Shown here in pieces: positions 8,583 through 19,700 of a DNA stretch of 64,000 nt. Source of the stretch: an uncultured Granulosicoccaceae bacterium (GTDB lineage: Bacteria; Pseudomonadota; Gammaproteobacteria; Granulosicoccales; Granulosicoccaceae); contig CALDUO010000070.1 in the NCBI GenBank assembly GCA_937923745.1, forward strand, positions 62,001-126,000, written 5' to 3'. Both the position numbers and the translations under genes were made by a program. The notes under the pieces were generated by a model. That model ran no database searches and was not told the origin of the DNA. It worked only from the letters and a program-made list of their open reading frames with translations. Each line of letters starts with the position of its first letter. Position 1 is the stretch's first letter.

Positions 8583-8921
8583 CTAGGGATGGGTGACGGG
8601 TCGGGCAATGGGCAACTCATGTAACAGCCACGCAAACTGGGCACCGTGCATATCACGGTCCCGCACACTGCCCTGCACCACCGGGCGCGGAAAACTGAAT
8701 TTCAGCACCCGTAAATCATCGAGTTCAAACCGTTGCAAATCGTTTAACGGTACCTGCAGCAGATCGGCAACGATAGCGTTATCAAGTTGGGTGCGTATGT
8801 GCGCGTAGACGTCAGGGTTACCGGCAAAGATATCGATGGTGACTTTAAACGGACCCGCGTTTTTGGCCCTCACGGCTGTCACCAGTGAACCCAGCATGAC
8901 CGCGTCAGTGTCGTGTGTCAT
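8583..8921 (-). CDS. DUF4387 family protein
   Basis: A 112-residue protein. Its N-terminal SLVTAVRAKNAGPFKVTID and the following FAGNPDVYAHI look like the DUF4387 family, which typically sits beside or fused to AtuA-like proteins. The ATG overlaps the TGA of the AtuA-family gene by 4 bp, so the two are translationally coupled and probably act together. The conserved Asn and Pro-Arg-Pro segments (SFPRPVVQGSVRDRDMHGAQ) are present. No signal or membrane segment is seen. The biochemical role is unknown. Confidence 0.8.
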   Translation of the reverse strand: MTHDTDAVMLGSLVTAVRAKNAGPFKVTIDIFAGNPDVYAHIRTQLDNAIVADLLQVPLNDLQRFELDDLRVLKFSFPRPVVQGSVRDRDMHGAQFAWLLHELPIARPVTHP

Positions 8922-10315
8922 GATGCGTTAACCCGACCGGTGTGTGACGTGTTGAGCTGCGTGGTTTCATACCGAAACGCCTGCAGGGGATCTTCGAGTG
9001 GCATCACATGATTTAACGCAAATTCATACACCGCTCCTCGCTCAGATTCTGCTGGAGAACAGGCGAACGCAAACGTTGGCAGTGACTCGTCGTCAGTGAG
9101 CGGATAATGCAATAAAAACGGATTGGCGAGCCGGGCAATTTCAGTAGCTCTGAGTTGGGTGTCGCTCGTGACCAGTAACATCACCCCTACCTCGACCGGA
9201 TCACCCTGTCGGGTTTCCAATGCGCCCAGTACTGCATTTTGACCGATAATACGAAATTCAAGCGTAAAATCAGCAGGCGTTAACTGCATACGCGATTGAA
9301 TTTCGTCGGTCAAAAAACCAGACAGTCGGGTCACCCATGCATCGGCATGTTTGACATAACGGGGCTCGCGCAACAACACAAGTGACAGTGTCTGAAACCC
9401 GGCGGCACGTGCACCTTCGAGTTTGACTGTATACGGCGTCATGGCCTGCCATTGTGAACCGGTGACCCGTACCGACTGTTCATCAATGGCGTGATAGCAC
9501 GCATTGCTGACATCAAGCACACCACCGGGCTCAAGTAGTCTGATGGGGTCTGCATTTTCATACAACATATGCGCAGACACCGAGTGTGGTGTGCACCGAG
9601 CCGACTCTGCGAGCGGCACCACGGTAAAGCCGGTGTCATCGAAGTCAATCTGGATAACACCGCTGGTGGGATGGGTAGAACACAGTGCACCACATTCACC
9701 GATTTTAGCGCCGTGCCATGCAGCGCCCGCGTGTTCACCCCGCATTAATGGTAATGCGGCGATAACCGCCGTATCTGTCGCACGCCCGGCCAACACGATA
9801 TCAGCCCCCATCTCTAACGCCCGAATCATTGGTTCAGCGCCGGCCAAAGCTACGCTGTGGGTGCATAGTCGAATCGATGCTTCGGTTAATTCGGGGGTGT
9901 TGCCAGCAGAATCGAGCGGCTGCAGTTGGCCGGCATTGAGCGCATCTATCAGGGTGTCATTCGTTTGTTCGCTGTAGAGGCGTACCACGGTTAACGACTG
10001 ACCAAGCTCAGCACAAAGCTCGTTCGTCAGGTCAAACATCCAGTCAACCATGTTATCAGTGCCGCAAGTACCACAAGAGCCCAATAACAACGGCACATTG
10101 AGTGACGCACGGGCTATCATGAGTTGTCGCCACTCACTGCGTGTTGATTCGCGGGAATATTTGCCAGTGCCAGCCCCGAGGTAAAACGGACCGCTATCGG
10201 TAGAGCCGCCGTCGATACAGATGGCATCGGGTCGATGACTGACGCCTGTGGCCAGCGCTGCTGGATCAAACCCAAGACCAAGGACACCACCGGGAATTAA
10301 TATTCGAGTTGCCAT
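8918..10315 (-). CDS. AtuA family (DUF1446) protein
   Basis: A 465-residue cytosolic protein of the family named after acyclic terpene utilisation gene atuA of Pseudomonas. Visible family features are the glycine-rich start ILIPGGVLGLGF, IDGGSTDSGPFYLG, LLGSCGTCGTDNMVDW and VLAGRATDTAVIAALPLMRG. No atu pathway partners (biotin carboxylase, citronellyl-CoA genes) are nearby, so terpene catabolism should not be assumed. Many bacteria carry this gene with DUF4387 in other catabolic clusters. The start ATG has AAGG upstream. It is the first gene of a two-gene unit that converges on the CNNM gene. Confidence 0.82.
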   Translation of the reverse strand: MATRILIPGGVLGLGFDPAALATGVSHRPDAICIDGGSTDSGPFYLGAGTGKYSRESTRSEWRQLMIARASLNVPLLLGSCGTCGTDNMVDWMFDLTNELCAELGQSLTVVRLYSEQTNDTLIDALNAGQLQPLDSAGNTPELTEASIRLCTHSVALAGAEPMIRALEMGADIVLAGRATDTAVIAALPLMRGEHAGAAWHGAKIGECGALCSTHPTSGVIQIDFDDTGFTVVPLAESARCTPHSVSAHMLYENADPIRLLEPGGVLDVSNACYHAIDEQSVRVTGSQWQAMTPYTVKLEGARAAGFQTLSLVLLREPRYVKHADAWVTRLSGFLTDEIQSRMQLTPADFTLEFRIIGQNAVLGALETRQGDPVEVGVMLLVTSDTQLRATEIARLANPFLLHYPLTDDESLPTFAFACSPAESERGAVYEFALNHVMPLEDPLQAFRYETTQLNTSHTGRVNAS

Positions 10316-10710
10316 ACGCAGCCTTATCTGTTGTTATCTGTGTGCTTCACCGCCCGATCATAACAGCTCAGTGCCTGCCGGTAACCACAAACCCAAACAG
10401 TGCCCAACGCCACCCAACGCCTCCCCAAAGCCACGATAGCGCACTGATGACTTTTAATGCAGCGCTGCATTGAAATTGAACACCACAACCCGCCACCGCT
10501 ATCGCCGACACCCGGGTGTGACTGCCCCCAAGGCTTACGACAACTCTGGCAATTACGCTGGCAATTACTCTGGCAATTACTCTGGCAATATCGCTGGCAA
10601 TTACACTGGTAACAAGATTGCTAACGCGATTACTCACAAAACCAACAACTGCGGCGATCATCATTAGCGGTTGTGCGACTCAGCAAACGAAAGCCGATTT
10701 CCGGCATCGC
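10316..10710. other. Intergenic region between the AtuA gene and the giant gene
   Basis: This 395-bp gap lies downstream of the giant gene's TAG and upstream of the AtuA gene, both on the minus strand. It should therefore hold a terminator and the AtuA promoter, but I see no convincing hairpin with a U-tract and no clear -35/-10 pair. Its main structure is a 12-bp tandem array. Open frames crossing it on either strand follow the array and look spurious. Confidence 0.6.
10545..10628. repeat. 12-bp intergenic tandem array, about 7 units
   Basis: The unit TCTGGCAATTAC (alternating with GCTGGCAATTAC) repeats about five times well and twice more with decay. It lies about 85 bp beyond the stop codon of the giant gene. 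Confidence 0.92.
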
Positions 10711-13700
10711 CTAATTGATCAGTGTCCAGATTTCAACACGTCGATTCTGACGCCGCCCCTCAGCTGTGGCATTACTGACCAACGGCCGACTCTCTCCGTA
10801 GGCCCGTACGATGACTTTATGCTCGTCGATACCGCGGGTGGTCAGATAACGTTTGACCGAGTCTGCCCTTTTTTGCGACATACGGACATTGGCAGCTTCA
10901 TCACCGCTGGAGTCGGTGTGCGCACCAACCACTATCCAGTCAAAGGCCACCAGCTGACCGACAACACTGTCGAGCGCTTCTATCGACTCTCCGGTGAGTA
11001 CATCGGAGTAAAGCTCAAACTGAATAGCACTGGACACACCATCGAGTGACTGACATTTTGTATTGGATGATTGTGTGTCTGACTGACAGTCGTCCGGAAT
11101 TTCCGGCGCCGGTGCTGATGGCGTCGCGGCCGGTTCCACAGCTGCAACCACAGCAGGCTCTGGTGCTACTGGCTCTGACACCACTGGCTTGGGTGTCGGT
11201 TTTGACACTGGCTCGGGCTCGGGTTTAGGCTCGGGCTTAGACTCGGGCCTGGACTTGGGCTTGGCGGCGGCCAGCACCGGTTCTTCAGTTTCCGGTTTTT
11301 CTGCCACCCGGGTGGTCGTCGAATTGCCGGTACCAAATCGATAACTTAATCCTAATTGTGTCGCCATCGCATCACCATCGTATGAGATGATTTCGCCACG
11401 AATAGCAATACCGTATCGAAGTCCAATTTCAACACCACCGCCAATCAGCACATGTGCGCCATTGATCTGTTGAAACTCTATGTCTGTCGCCGTGTTGCTC
11501 AGGCTACCGAAGCCAAGACGCCCAAATGCCATAAACCCTTTACGGTGATTCAGCCCCGACTCTGATCCGAAAACCGCCAACAGGCTCGCACCAAATTCAC
11601 TGTAACCAATGGTGCCGGCTGGTAAAAACGTTGCCTCGCCGAGACTACTGAAATGTGCCTCGGCCGTCAGGTGACGATGGAAATCGAGTCCGGCATGTAA
11701 ACCAGCCGCCACACTGCCACCCTGATCAAGCCGGTAACCGGACCCGACCGTATCCGGGTTGAGGCTGGATGCACCGGTCGACAGACCGATATACGCCTTG
11801 CGTTGATACGGGTCGCCTTTTAATGCACTCAAACCACCACCCACACCGTTGGATACCGTCGAACAACCGGTTATCAACAATACACCGCAGGCGATAAGGG
11901 CCAATCGACCCGGTGTCGCTTTGCACAGGTGACGTCGACGCCGCGCAAGGTACGCAATGGCAATCAGCACCAGAGCAGGCAATAGCGGATCAATGGTACG
12001 CGCTGTTGCCTGTGTCGGCTTGCTCTGTGTCGGCTTGCCCTGTGTCAGCTTGCCCTGTGTCAGCTTGCCCTGTGTCAGCTTGCCCTGTGTCGGGTTGACT
12101 TGAACCGGGCGGACCTGTATCGAGCACCCTGACCCATTGATACCGGTCGACACCGAACCCAGTGCCTGCTGAAAGTCAGGGACACTGTTGTCGTCAAGAT
12201 CCGGTAAGGCCGCACCCGTCTGCAGCGCGTTCTGCGGTTCATCGGCAAACCCGTTACCGTCTGCGTCAGGGTCAAAGCGGTCTACCACGCCGTCACCGTC
12301 AGTGTCTGCGAAAAATATAAAATCAACATCGTAACGATCATCAATACCATCCCCATCTTCATCCACACCACCGGTTTGAGTGACATCTACCGAGTCAACA
12401 ATGCCGTCACCATCGCGGTCACTCATGCTGTCAACCACACCGTCACCATTTTCATCAAGGCCCTGTGTCTCGGCCAAATCAGTCAACCCGTCGTTATCAC
12501 TATCGAGTTCGAGATAGTCCGGAATGTCATCGTTATCCGTGTCCGGTAATACAACACCGAGGCGATTGGTATCACCATCATGCCAACCGTCTTTATTGGT
12601 ATCGCTAAACGCATCCACATAACCGTCATAGTCTCGATCACGACCAGCCGCTTCCATAACATCAGGCACACCGTCCTGATCGGAATCGGCATCAAGGTAA
12701 TCGGCGATACCGTCACGATCTGAATCGACCGGCGTGACCGGCAACGACTCAAGACCGTCGTCCAGACCATTGGCATTGGCATCGACAAAATTGTCCACTC
12801 TGCCATCTGCGTCAATGTCATCAAGCAAGCCCTGACCACTCGCTTCGACAAGGTCAGTGATGGTGTCGTTATCAGAATCAAGATCCAGGTAATCCGGAAT
12901 ACCGTCACCATCGGTATCCAGGAGATCGGTGGTCGATTGGGATGCGTCCGCAATAAGCTTAGCTGCCAGCTTATTTTCAACACTGTCTGGCAAACCATCG
13001 TTGTCGCTGTCGAGATCCAACGCATTACGAATACCGTCGCCATCCGCATCCTCGGAACCTTCCAGTGCATCCAATACACCGTCGTTGTCAGAGTCTGCAT
13101 CAAGTCGATCTGCCAAACCGTCATTGTCGGAATCAGCATCACCTTCCAATGCATCTGCCAATCCGTCATTGTCGGAGTCGGTGTCCCGGTAATCGGGAAT
13201 ATCATCGTTGTCGGAATCCACGGCACCTTCCTGTTCATCCGGGATACCATCGTTATCACTATCGGTATCGAGGTAGTCGGCAATACCATCATTATCAGTA
13301 TCGCCCTGCGACTCCAGCACATCTGCAATACCGTCATTGTCAGAGTCAGGATCACCGGCATTCGGAATACCGTCACCATCGGTATCGATATCACCTTCAA
13401 TGATGTCAGGCACCCCGTCGTTATCAATGTCCACCGACAAATCAACGACCAGAGTTAACGGCGCAACACTGATATTACCGGCATCATCCACAGATTCGAT
13501 GAGCAGCTGCGTCTCGCCTTCGGCCAGCTCAACCTCAGATTCACAAGACCATTGACCACCTTCGACCGTTGCCGTGCACACAGTCTCGCCGTCAGTCGCT
13601 TTGACCGCAACTTCACTGCCATCAGGCGCATCGGTGGTGCCGGTCAGTAACGGTGTGGTGTCATAGGCGTTTGCCGGTAGTGCGGCACTCAATAGCGGCT

Positions 13701-16700
13701 CGTTGGTATCGAGTATCACATCGTTGGTGGCAGGTTCAGACACGTTACCGGCATCATCGACAGTAATCGCCTCAATGATCAGTGCACCGTTATCCAACGC
13801 AGTGATATCGGTTGGCGGTGTCATCCATTCACCGTTTTCATCTACCGTGGTATTGACCACTATCGTGGTATCGCCATCCGTAAAAATAACCTGTACTGCG
13901 TCGCCAGGCTGCACGCCTTCACTGATACCGGCAACGGTGACGCCGGTTTGCTCAGCAGCATTAATAAACGTATCACCATCGGCCACCGTCGTGACAGACA
14001 CAGTAGGTGCTACGGTATCTTTATCAATCTGCAGGGCAGGCAAAGTCGCCACATTACCAACGTCATCGCGTTGCTCTGCGGTCACGGTGATCACTGCCTC
14101 ACCGTCCGCAGTTTCGCTGGCATCCAGTGTTGCCTGCCAAGTGCCATCGGTCGAACAACTTACCTGTTGCTGCGACGGTAACGCCCCCTCAACCAAAATC
14201 AATACCCCGGAATCACCCGGCGTACAGATACCCGTCACCTGATAGGTGTCACCGGTCTGGCTGTTCACTGTGGGTGTGGCATCTGCAACCAGCGTCGGAG
14301 GTGTCACATCAACATATACACTGGACACCACCGGGTCCGACGCGACGCCGTCAGCCGATGTCACCTGCCAATTGAGGGTTTGCGTGCCTTCGGCCGAGTT
14401 TTCCGGGGTAGCTTGCGCGGGCTCGTCACCGGTGTGGTTGGCAAACACCTCGGCAAACACGCCTGGCGGTAATTGAATGTGCCACAGGTTATCGGTGACC
14501 TCAGCGGTATAGGTTTCATCACCAAGGGTCACTGCCACTGTTTGCCCGTCTTCGGCATTGAGTGATTCACCGGTCAGCACCACGCCCGTGTTGTCTTCGC
14601 TTGCCGTGATCACATTATCGTCAGTGATGACTGACGGATACACAAACGGTTTGCCGGATGCTACATCCAATTCATCGGCTGACGCGTCCACACTGGTATT
14701 GCCCGCCTCATCGGTCACTGCAACAATCACCGGATACACGCCGTCAGACAGTTTCTGATCAAACGGTATCACCAGTTGCCAAACACCGGGGCTGACTTCG
14801 TTGAGCGCATCACTGTTGGTGTCATACTCAACACCATTGACGGTGACGGTCAGCGTTTCACCGTCACCGAGTGTTGCCTCAAACGTAATGGTCGGTTGCG
14901 GTTGATCGACCACCTGATCGGCAACCACCGGTACCGCGGGCGGTATGGTGTCGACTGTCAACGACTCGCTCACCAGCACTGCGGTATTACCGGCCGCATC
15001 AGTCACAGCAACGGTCACGTCATGGCTGCCGTCATCGACGATTTGAGTATCAGGTATTGCCAATGTCCACGCGTAGACAGGTGTTGCCGCATCGTCCGGT
15101 GTCATTGCCGTAATAGTGAGCGGACTATCTGCGACCGGGTTACTGGCATCGAGCCTGTAGTCCACACCGTCGACCGTAACCACAAACGTATCACCGGGAT
15201 AGAGCACGACCGTACCGGTTAGCACAGGTGATGCACTGGCCGACAGCACAGGCGTCGTCGTAGGCACATCGGGGCTGACCGTATCGACAACCAGTGCATT
15301 TTCAAGGGTTGATACCGACTGGTTACCGGCTGCATCTTCAACCGTTGCGATGACTTCGTAGGTACCATCGGCCAAGGGTGTCAGGGTTGCCAATGACAAC
15401 GACCATTCACCGGTGTCGGTGATCGTCAGTCCGGCAAAAGTCTCGTCAAAATCAACACCGTTGATCGTGATCGACAGCGTCTCACCGGCAGCAGGCTCGA
15501 AGGTGCCTGTTATCACTGGCGTGGTGTCACTCGTGATCAGCGGTTGCACCATCGGCACGACCGGCGGCTGCGTATCAACCACCAGTTCATCGCCACTGGC
15601 ATCTATCGCTGAGTTACCGGCAACATCTGTGGTCACAGCCACGATATCGTAGACGCCATCGGCAAGCGCGTCGGTGGTCGGTAGTGTCACGGACCAGGCA
15701 ACCAGATCATCTAGGATCGCACCGGCACGCTCAGCGATATAACTGACCCCGTTAATCTCTACGGTTAACGTATCAGTGACAGACAGCAGCGCTTCACCCT
15801 GTATAACCGGCGTTGTATTGTTGGTTATTTGCGCCGTGATCACGGGCACGCCAGGTGGCTGTGTATCGAGCACCAGCGTCTCGGTTGTTATGGGCGAGAC
15901 GTTACCGGCGGTATCAACACCCGTGACTGACACTGTCAAGACACCATCGACCAAGGCACTCACGTCTATCAACGGGCTGTGCCATTCACTGGCATCGGCT
16001 TGTGTCGCCACCACGCTGATTGAGGTACCGTCGCTGTCGCTGATGACCACGGTGATATCACTGTTCGGTTCGGTGACACCACTGAATTGCACACCCTCAG
16101 CTTCATCACTGTTGATCAGGCTATCATGGGTTATCGGTGTCACAATCGTGACACCCGTATTCACACTGTCGATGGTCAGGGTCGTCAACGGCGACGACAG
16201 ACTCTCGTTACCGGCGGTGTCGATCAATACATACGTCAGGCTCTGCACACCCTCTGCTAACGGACTGAGTGTAAGTTCAGTCGTGGTGCCCACCAGCGCA
16301 TCGGTAACAGCCACTTCGGCCACCAACTGCTCACCCGAGAAGATCTGTATTGTTGACAGTGTTGTATCGGCCGGTATTGAAAGCGCAACCACCGGTGTCG
16401 TGTCATTGGTAATATTGTCGCTGTCACTGCGACCCGAATCACTGTCAGTGATGAGCGTCAACGCTGCCACCGGTGTCGCAGGTGGTGTCAAATCTATTTC
16501 AATGGCATCACCGACACTGACCGTGGTTGTATTTCCGGCCTCGTCGATCACCGTGGCGGTGACGGAATATACCCCTTCCGACAATACATTTTCATCCGGC
16601 ACAGTCAGCTGCCATTGTCCGTCGTCAGCCAGGGTGAGTGCCGGACTGTCAGTGGTGTACGGGATACCGTTAACGTCAATGATCAGCACCTCGCCCGGCA

Positions 16701-19700
16701 ACAGTGTCACGGTGCCTGACAACACAGGCGTCACGCTGTTGCTGATCTGTGCCGTGATATCAGGTGCGGCAGGTGGCACGGTATCAATGACAATCAGTGC
16801 CTCGGTCCTGCTCATGTTACCGGCAATATCGGTAACGACTGCGACCACGGCATAACTGCCGTCTTCGAGGCTTGTTGCCGGTGCGATGGTGATAGACCAG
16901 TCACCATTGTCATCCATTTGCAGGTTGCCTTCGTCAACACGGTACATCACACCTGCAACCGTTACCGTCATCACTTCACCGGGTTCAAGCCATGCCACAC
17001 CGGTGATGGTTGGGGTGGGAGTCGGGAAGACCGCCACCGTAATCGCAGGTGTCGCAGGCGCAATCGTATCGATGAGTAATTCAGCGACGGTCGTATCGGC
17101 ACTGCTATTACCGGCCAAATCTGTCACCACCGCGGTGACGTCATAGATACCATCGACTAACGAGGTGCTCGACGGCACCGGTAATGTCCACTGCCTGACC
17201 GTCTCAAGCAGATCAACATCACCACTCAGCGTTAGTACCTCACCAACGGTGAAGATGTCGCCGTTAACAAGCACCGTGAGTGTTTCACCGTCTGACAGTT
17301 CAACGAAACCAGTCAGCACAGGCGTTGTGGTCGCCGCCACAACGACATCCACAACCGGTACTACCGGCGCCACGGTATCGATGATCAGTTCGTCAACGGT
17401 TGTATCAACACTGCTGTTACCGGCAGCATCTGTGACTGTGGCACTGACGTCATAACTGCCGTCTGCGAGTGACTGCTCTGCGGCCAGGTTCAGGGACCAT
17501 GTACCGCTGTCATCGACCGACAACGCGTTATCAGCCACGGTGTAGGTCTCGTCATTTACGGTGACACTAAACGTATCTTCGATAGCTTTGATCACCGTAC
17601 CGGTGATCACAGGCGAGGCCATATTGCTGATAAGCCGCGTGATCTCCGGCACCACGGGTGGCATCGTGTCGAGCAACAGGGTTGTGCCTGTAACTGCTGC
17701 GGTATTGCCGGCAACATCGGTACTCAAGACAGACAGGACCAATTCACCGTCCGACAGTGAACTGACGTCCAGTGTGTTAACGTCGGGTGTCAGTACCCAA
17801 ACACCGGCGTCATCTGCCACCGTGTTGGTCGTCACCGACACACCAAAGATGTCGGTTACTGTGACACTGACATCACTGTTGGCTTCGGCAATACCTGACA
17901 CACTAACCGTGTTTTGCTCTGCTGCACTGATGCGGTCATCCGTGGCGATCGGGGCGTCAAGCACAGCCGCTGCATTCACTGTGTCACGCACAACGACCAA
18001 CTCCGGCGACAAGCCACCGACGTTACCGGCCGGATCAGTCAATCGGTAAGATACCCGGTTATCACCCTCAACCGATAACGGGATCGTCAACAACCCGGTC
18101 GCGTCGGTCGTCGCGGTTAACAAAGAGCCCACCGTGTCAGTGAGGACCGGCGTGTCATTGACGAATACGGTCACACGGTAATCGTCTGGATTGTCGCCAA
18201 AGGCAAACATCACCACAGGCGCTACGGCATGGGTCCGGTTGTCAGTATCGCTACGACCTGTGTCACTGGTGGCCAACAGATCAGGTGCCACAGTCGGAGA
18301 CGCTGGAGGCGTGGTATCAATGACAATCGCTTGCGGCAGTTCTGTTGTTGCGGTATTGCCGGCAGCATCAACCACCGTAGCGACCACCGAGTAGCTGCCC
18401 TCCTCCAGTGCCAGACTGGCGGTATCGAAAACCCATACGCCACTATCATCAATGGACAACACCGGATCGGCAGCCGTAAACACTGTGCCGTCAACTACTA
18501 ACCGGAAGTCTTCACCGGGCGCAAGCACAACGGTACCGCTGAGCATAACGGTTGGATCATTGGACAGTACCGGCGTGATTTGTGGCGTCGCCGGTGCGGT
18601 TGTATCAACGATCAACTCCTGCTCCGATACATCCATTGCGATGTTGCCAGCCAAATCGGTGACCTGGACATCGACGTCCCAGACACCATCGTTCAGCGCA
18701 TCGGCGACAGGCACCGACAATTGCCAGCTGTCATCAGAGCGCAGCTGTAGTGTGGCGGCAGCATCATGAGGCACCGCGGTGTAGGTGATGCCATTGACAC
18801 TGACCGTTAATGTCTCGCCAGATAATACAACAGCGTCACCTGTCAACAGCGGTGTTGCGCTATTGGTCAGCAACACATCAACTCCGGGTATTGCCGGTGC
18901 TATGGTATCAATACCAATTTCATCAACACTCGCGTCTATTGAGACATTACCCGCTGCATCAGTCAGCGATGCCTCGACTGCGTAGAGGCCATCAGTGGTG
19001 ACAATGCCCTCGGGTATCGTCAGTGTCCAGACGCCGTTGTCGCTCAACATCAGTGGATCATCACCCGGTAAATATACCGTTCCGGCAAACTCAACGGCCA
19101 GGTCAGCATCGGTGTCTGCAGGCACACGCCCGGTGATAATGGGTTGCCATGTGTTGAACCATGCAGCGTCAACTAACGGGGTGCCCGGCGCTATCGAATC
19201 ATGCAGCACTGACAGAGCGACCGTCTCGGCCTTGTTGCCAGCGACATCAAGGCTGTCTATCGCGATGGTCAACTCACCCTGGTTCAGGTGGCTGATATCA
19301 ATGCCCGGTGCGATGGTGACCCATTGTCCATCGGTGTCGGTTGTCACCGTATGCGTGATGATCGGGTGCACCCCGTCATCCATCGTCAGAGTGATCACAC
19401 TGTCAGGCTCTGCGGTGCCCGACAGTGTGACCGCAGCCTGCTCGGCGGCATTGATCTGATTGTCGCCCATGACCGGCACGAGCGGCGCAGCACTCACCGC
19501 CGTCAGATCAACCGTAAAGACCAGCTCCGGCGCCAACTCACTTTCATTCCCGGCAGTGTCGGTCAGTGTATAGCGTAATAGTTGTGTGCCCTCGTCCAAT
19601 CCGTTGAGCGCTATCAAAGCACCACCGGCATCATCGATGATGGATTCGCCGACAATGGTGTCGTCACTGTATACAGTGACACGTTCACCAAGCGCACCAA

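Noticed and set aside
10368-10667. Open frames on both strands giving AGNYSGNYSGN or VIARVIASVIAR repeats
   Set aside because: They simply translate the 12-bp array. Neither has a ribosome-binding site or a non-repetitive domain.
12483-13445. 320-codon minus-strand frame rich in Met, Ile and Thr
   Set aside because: It is the shifted frame of the TSP3 region; its composition follows from GAC/GAT-rich repeats.
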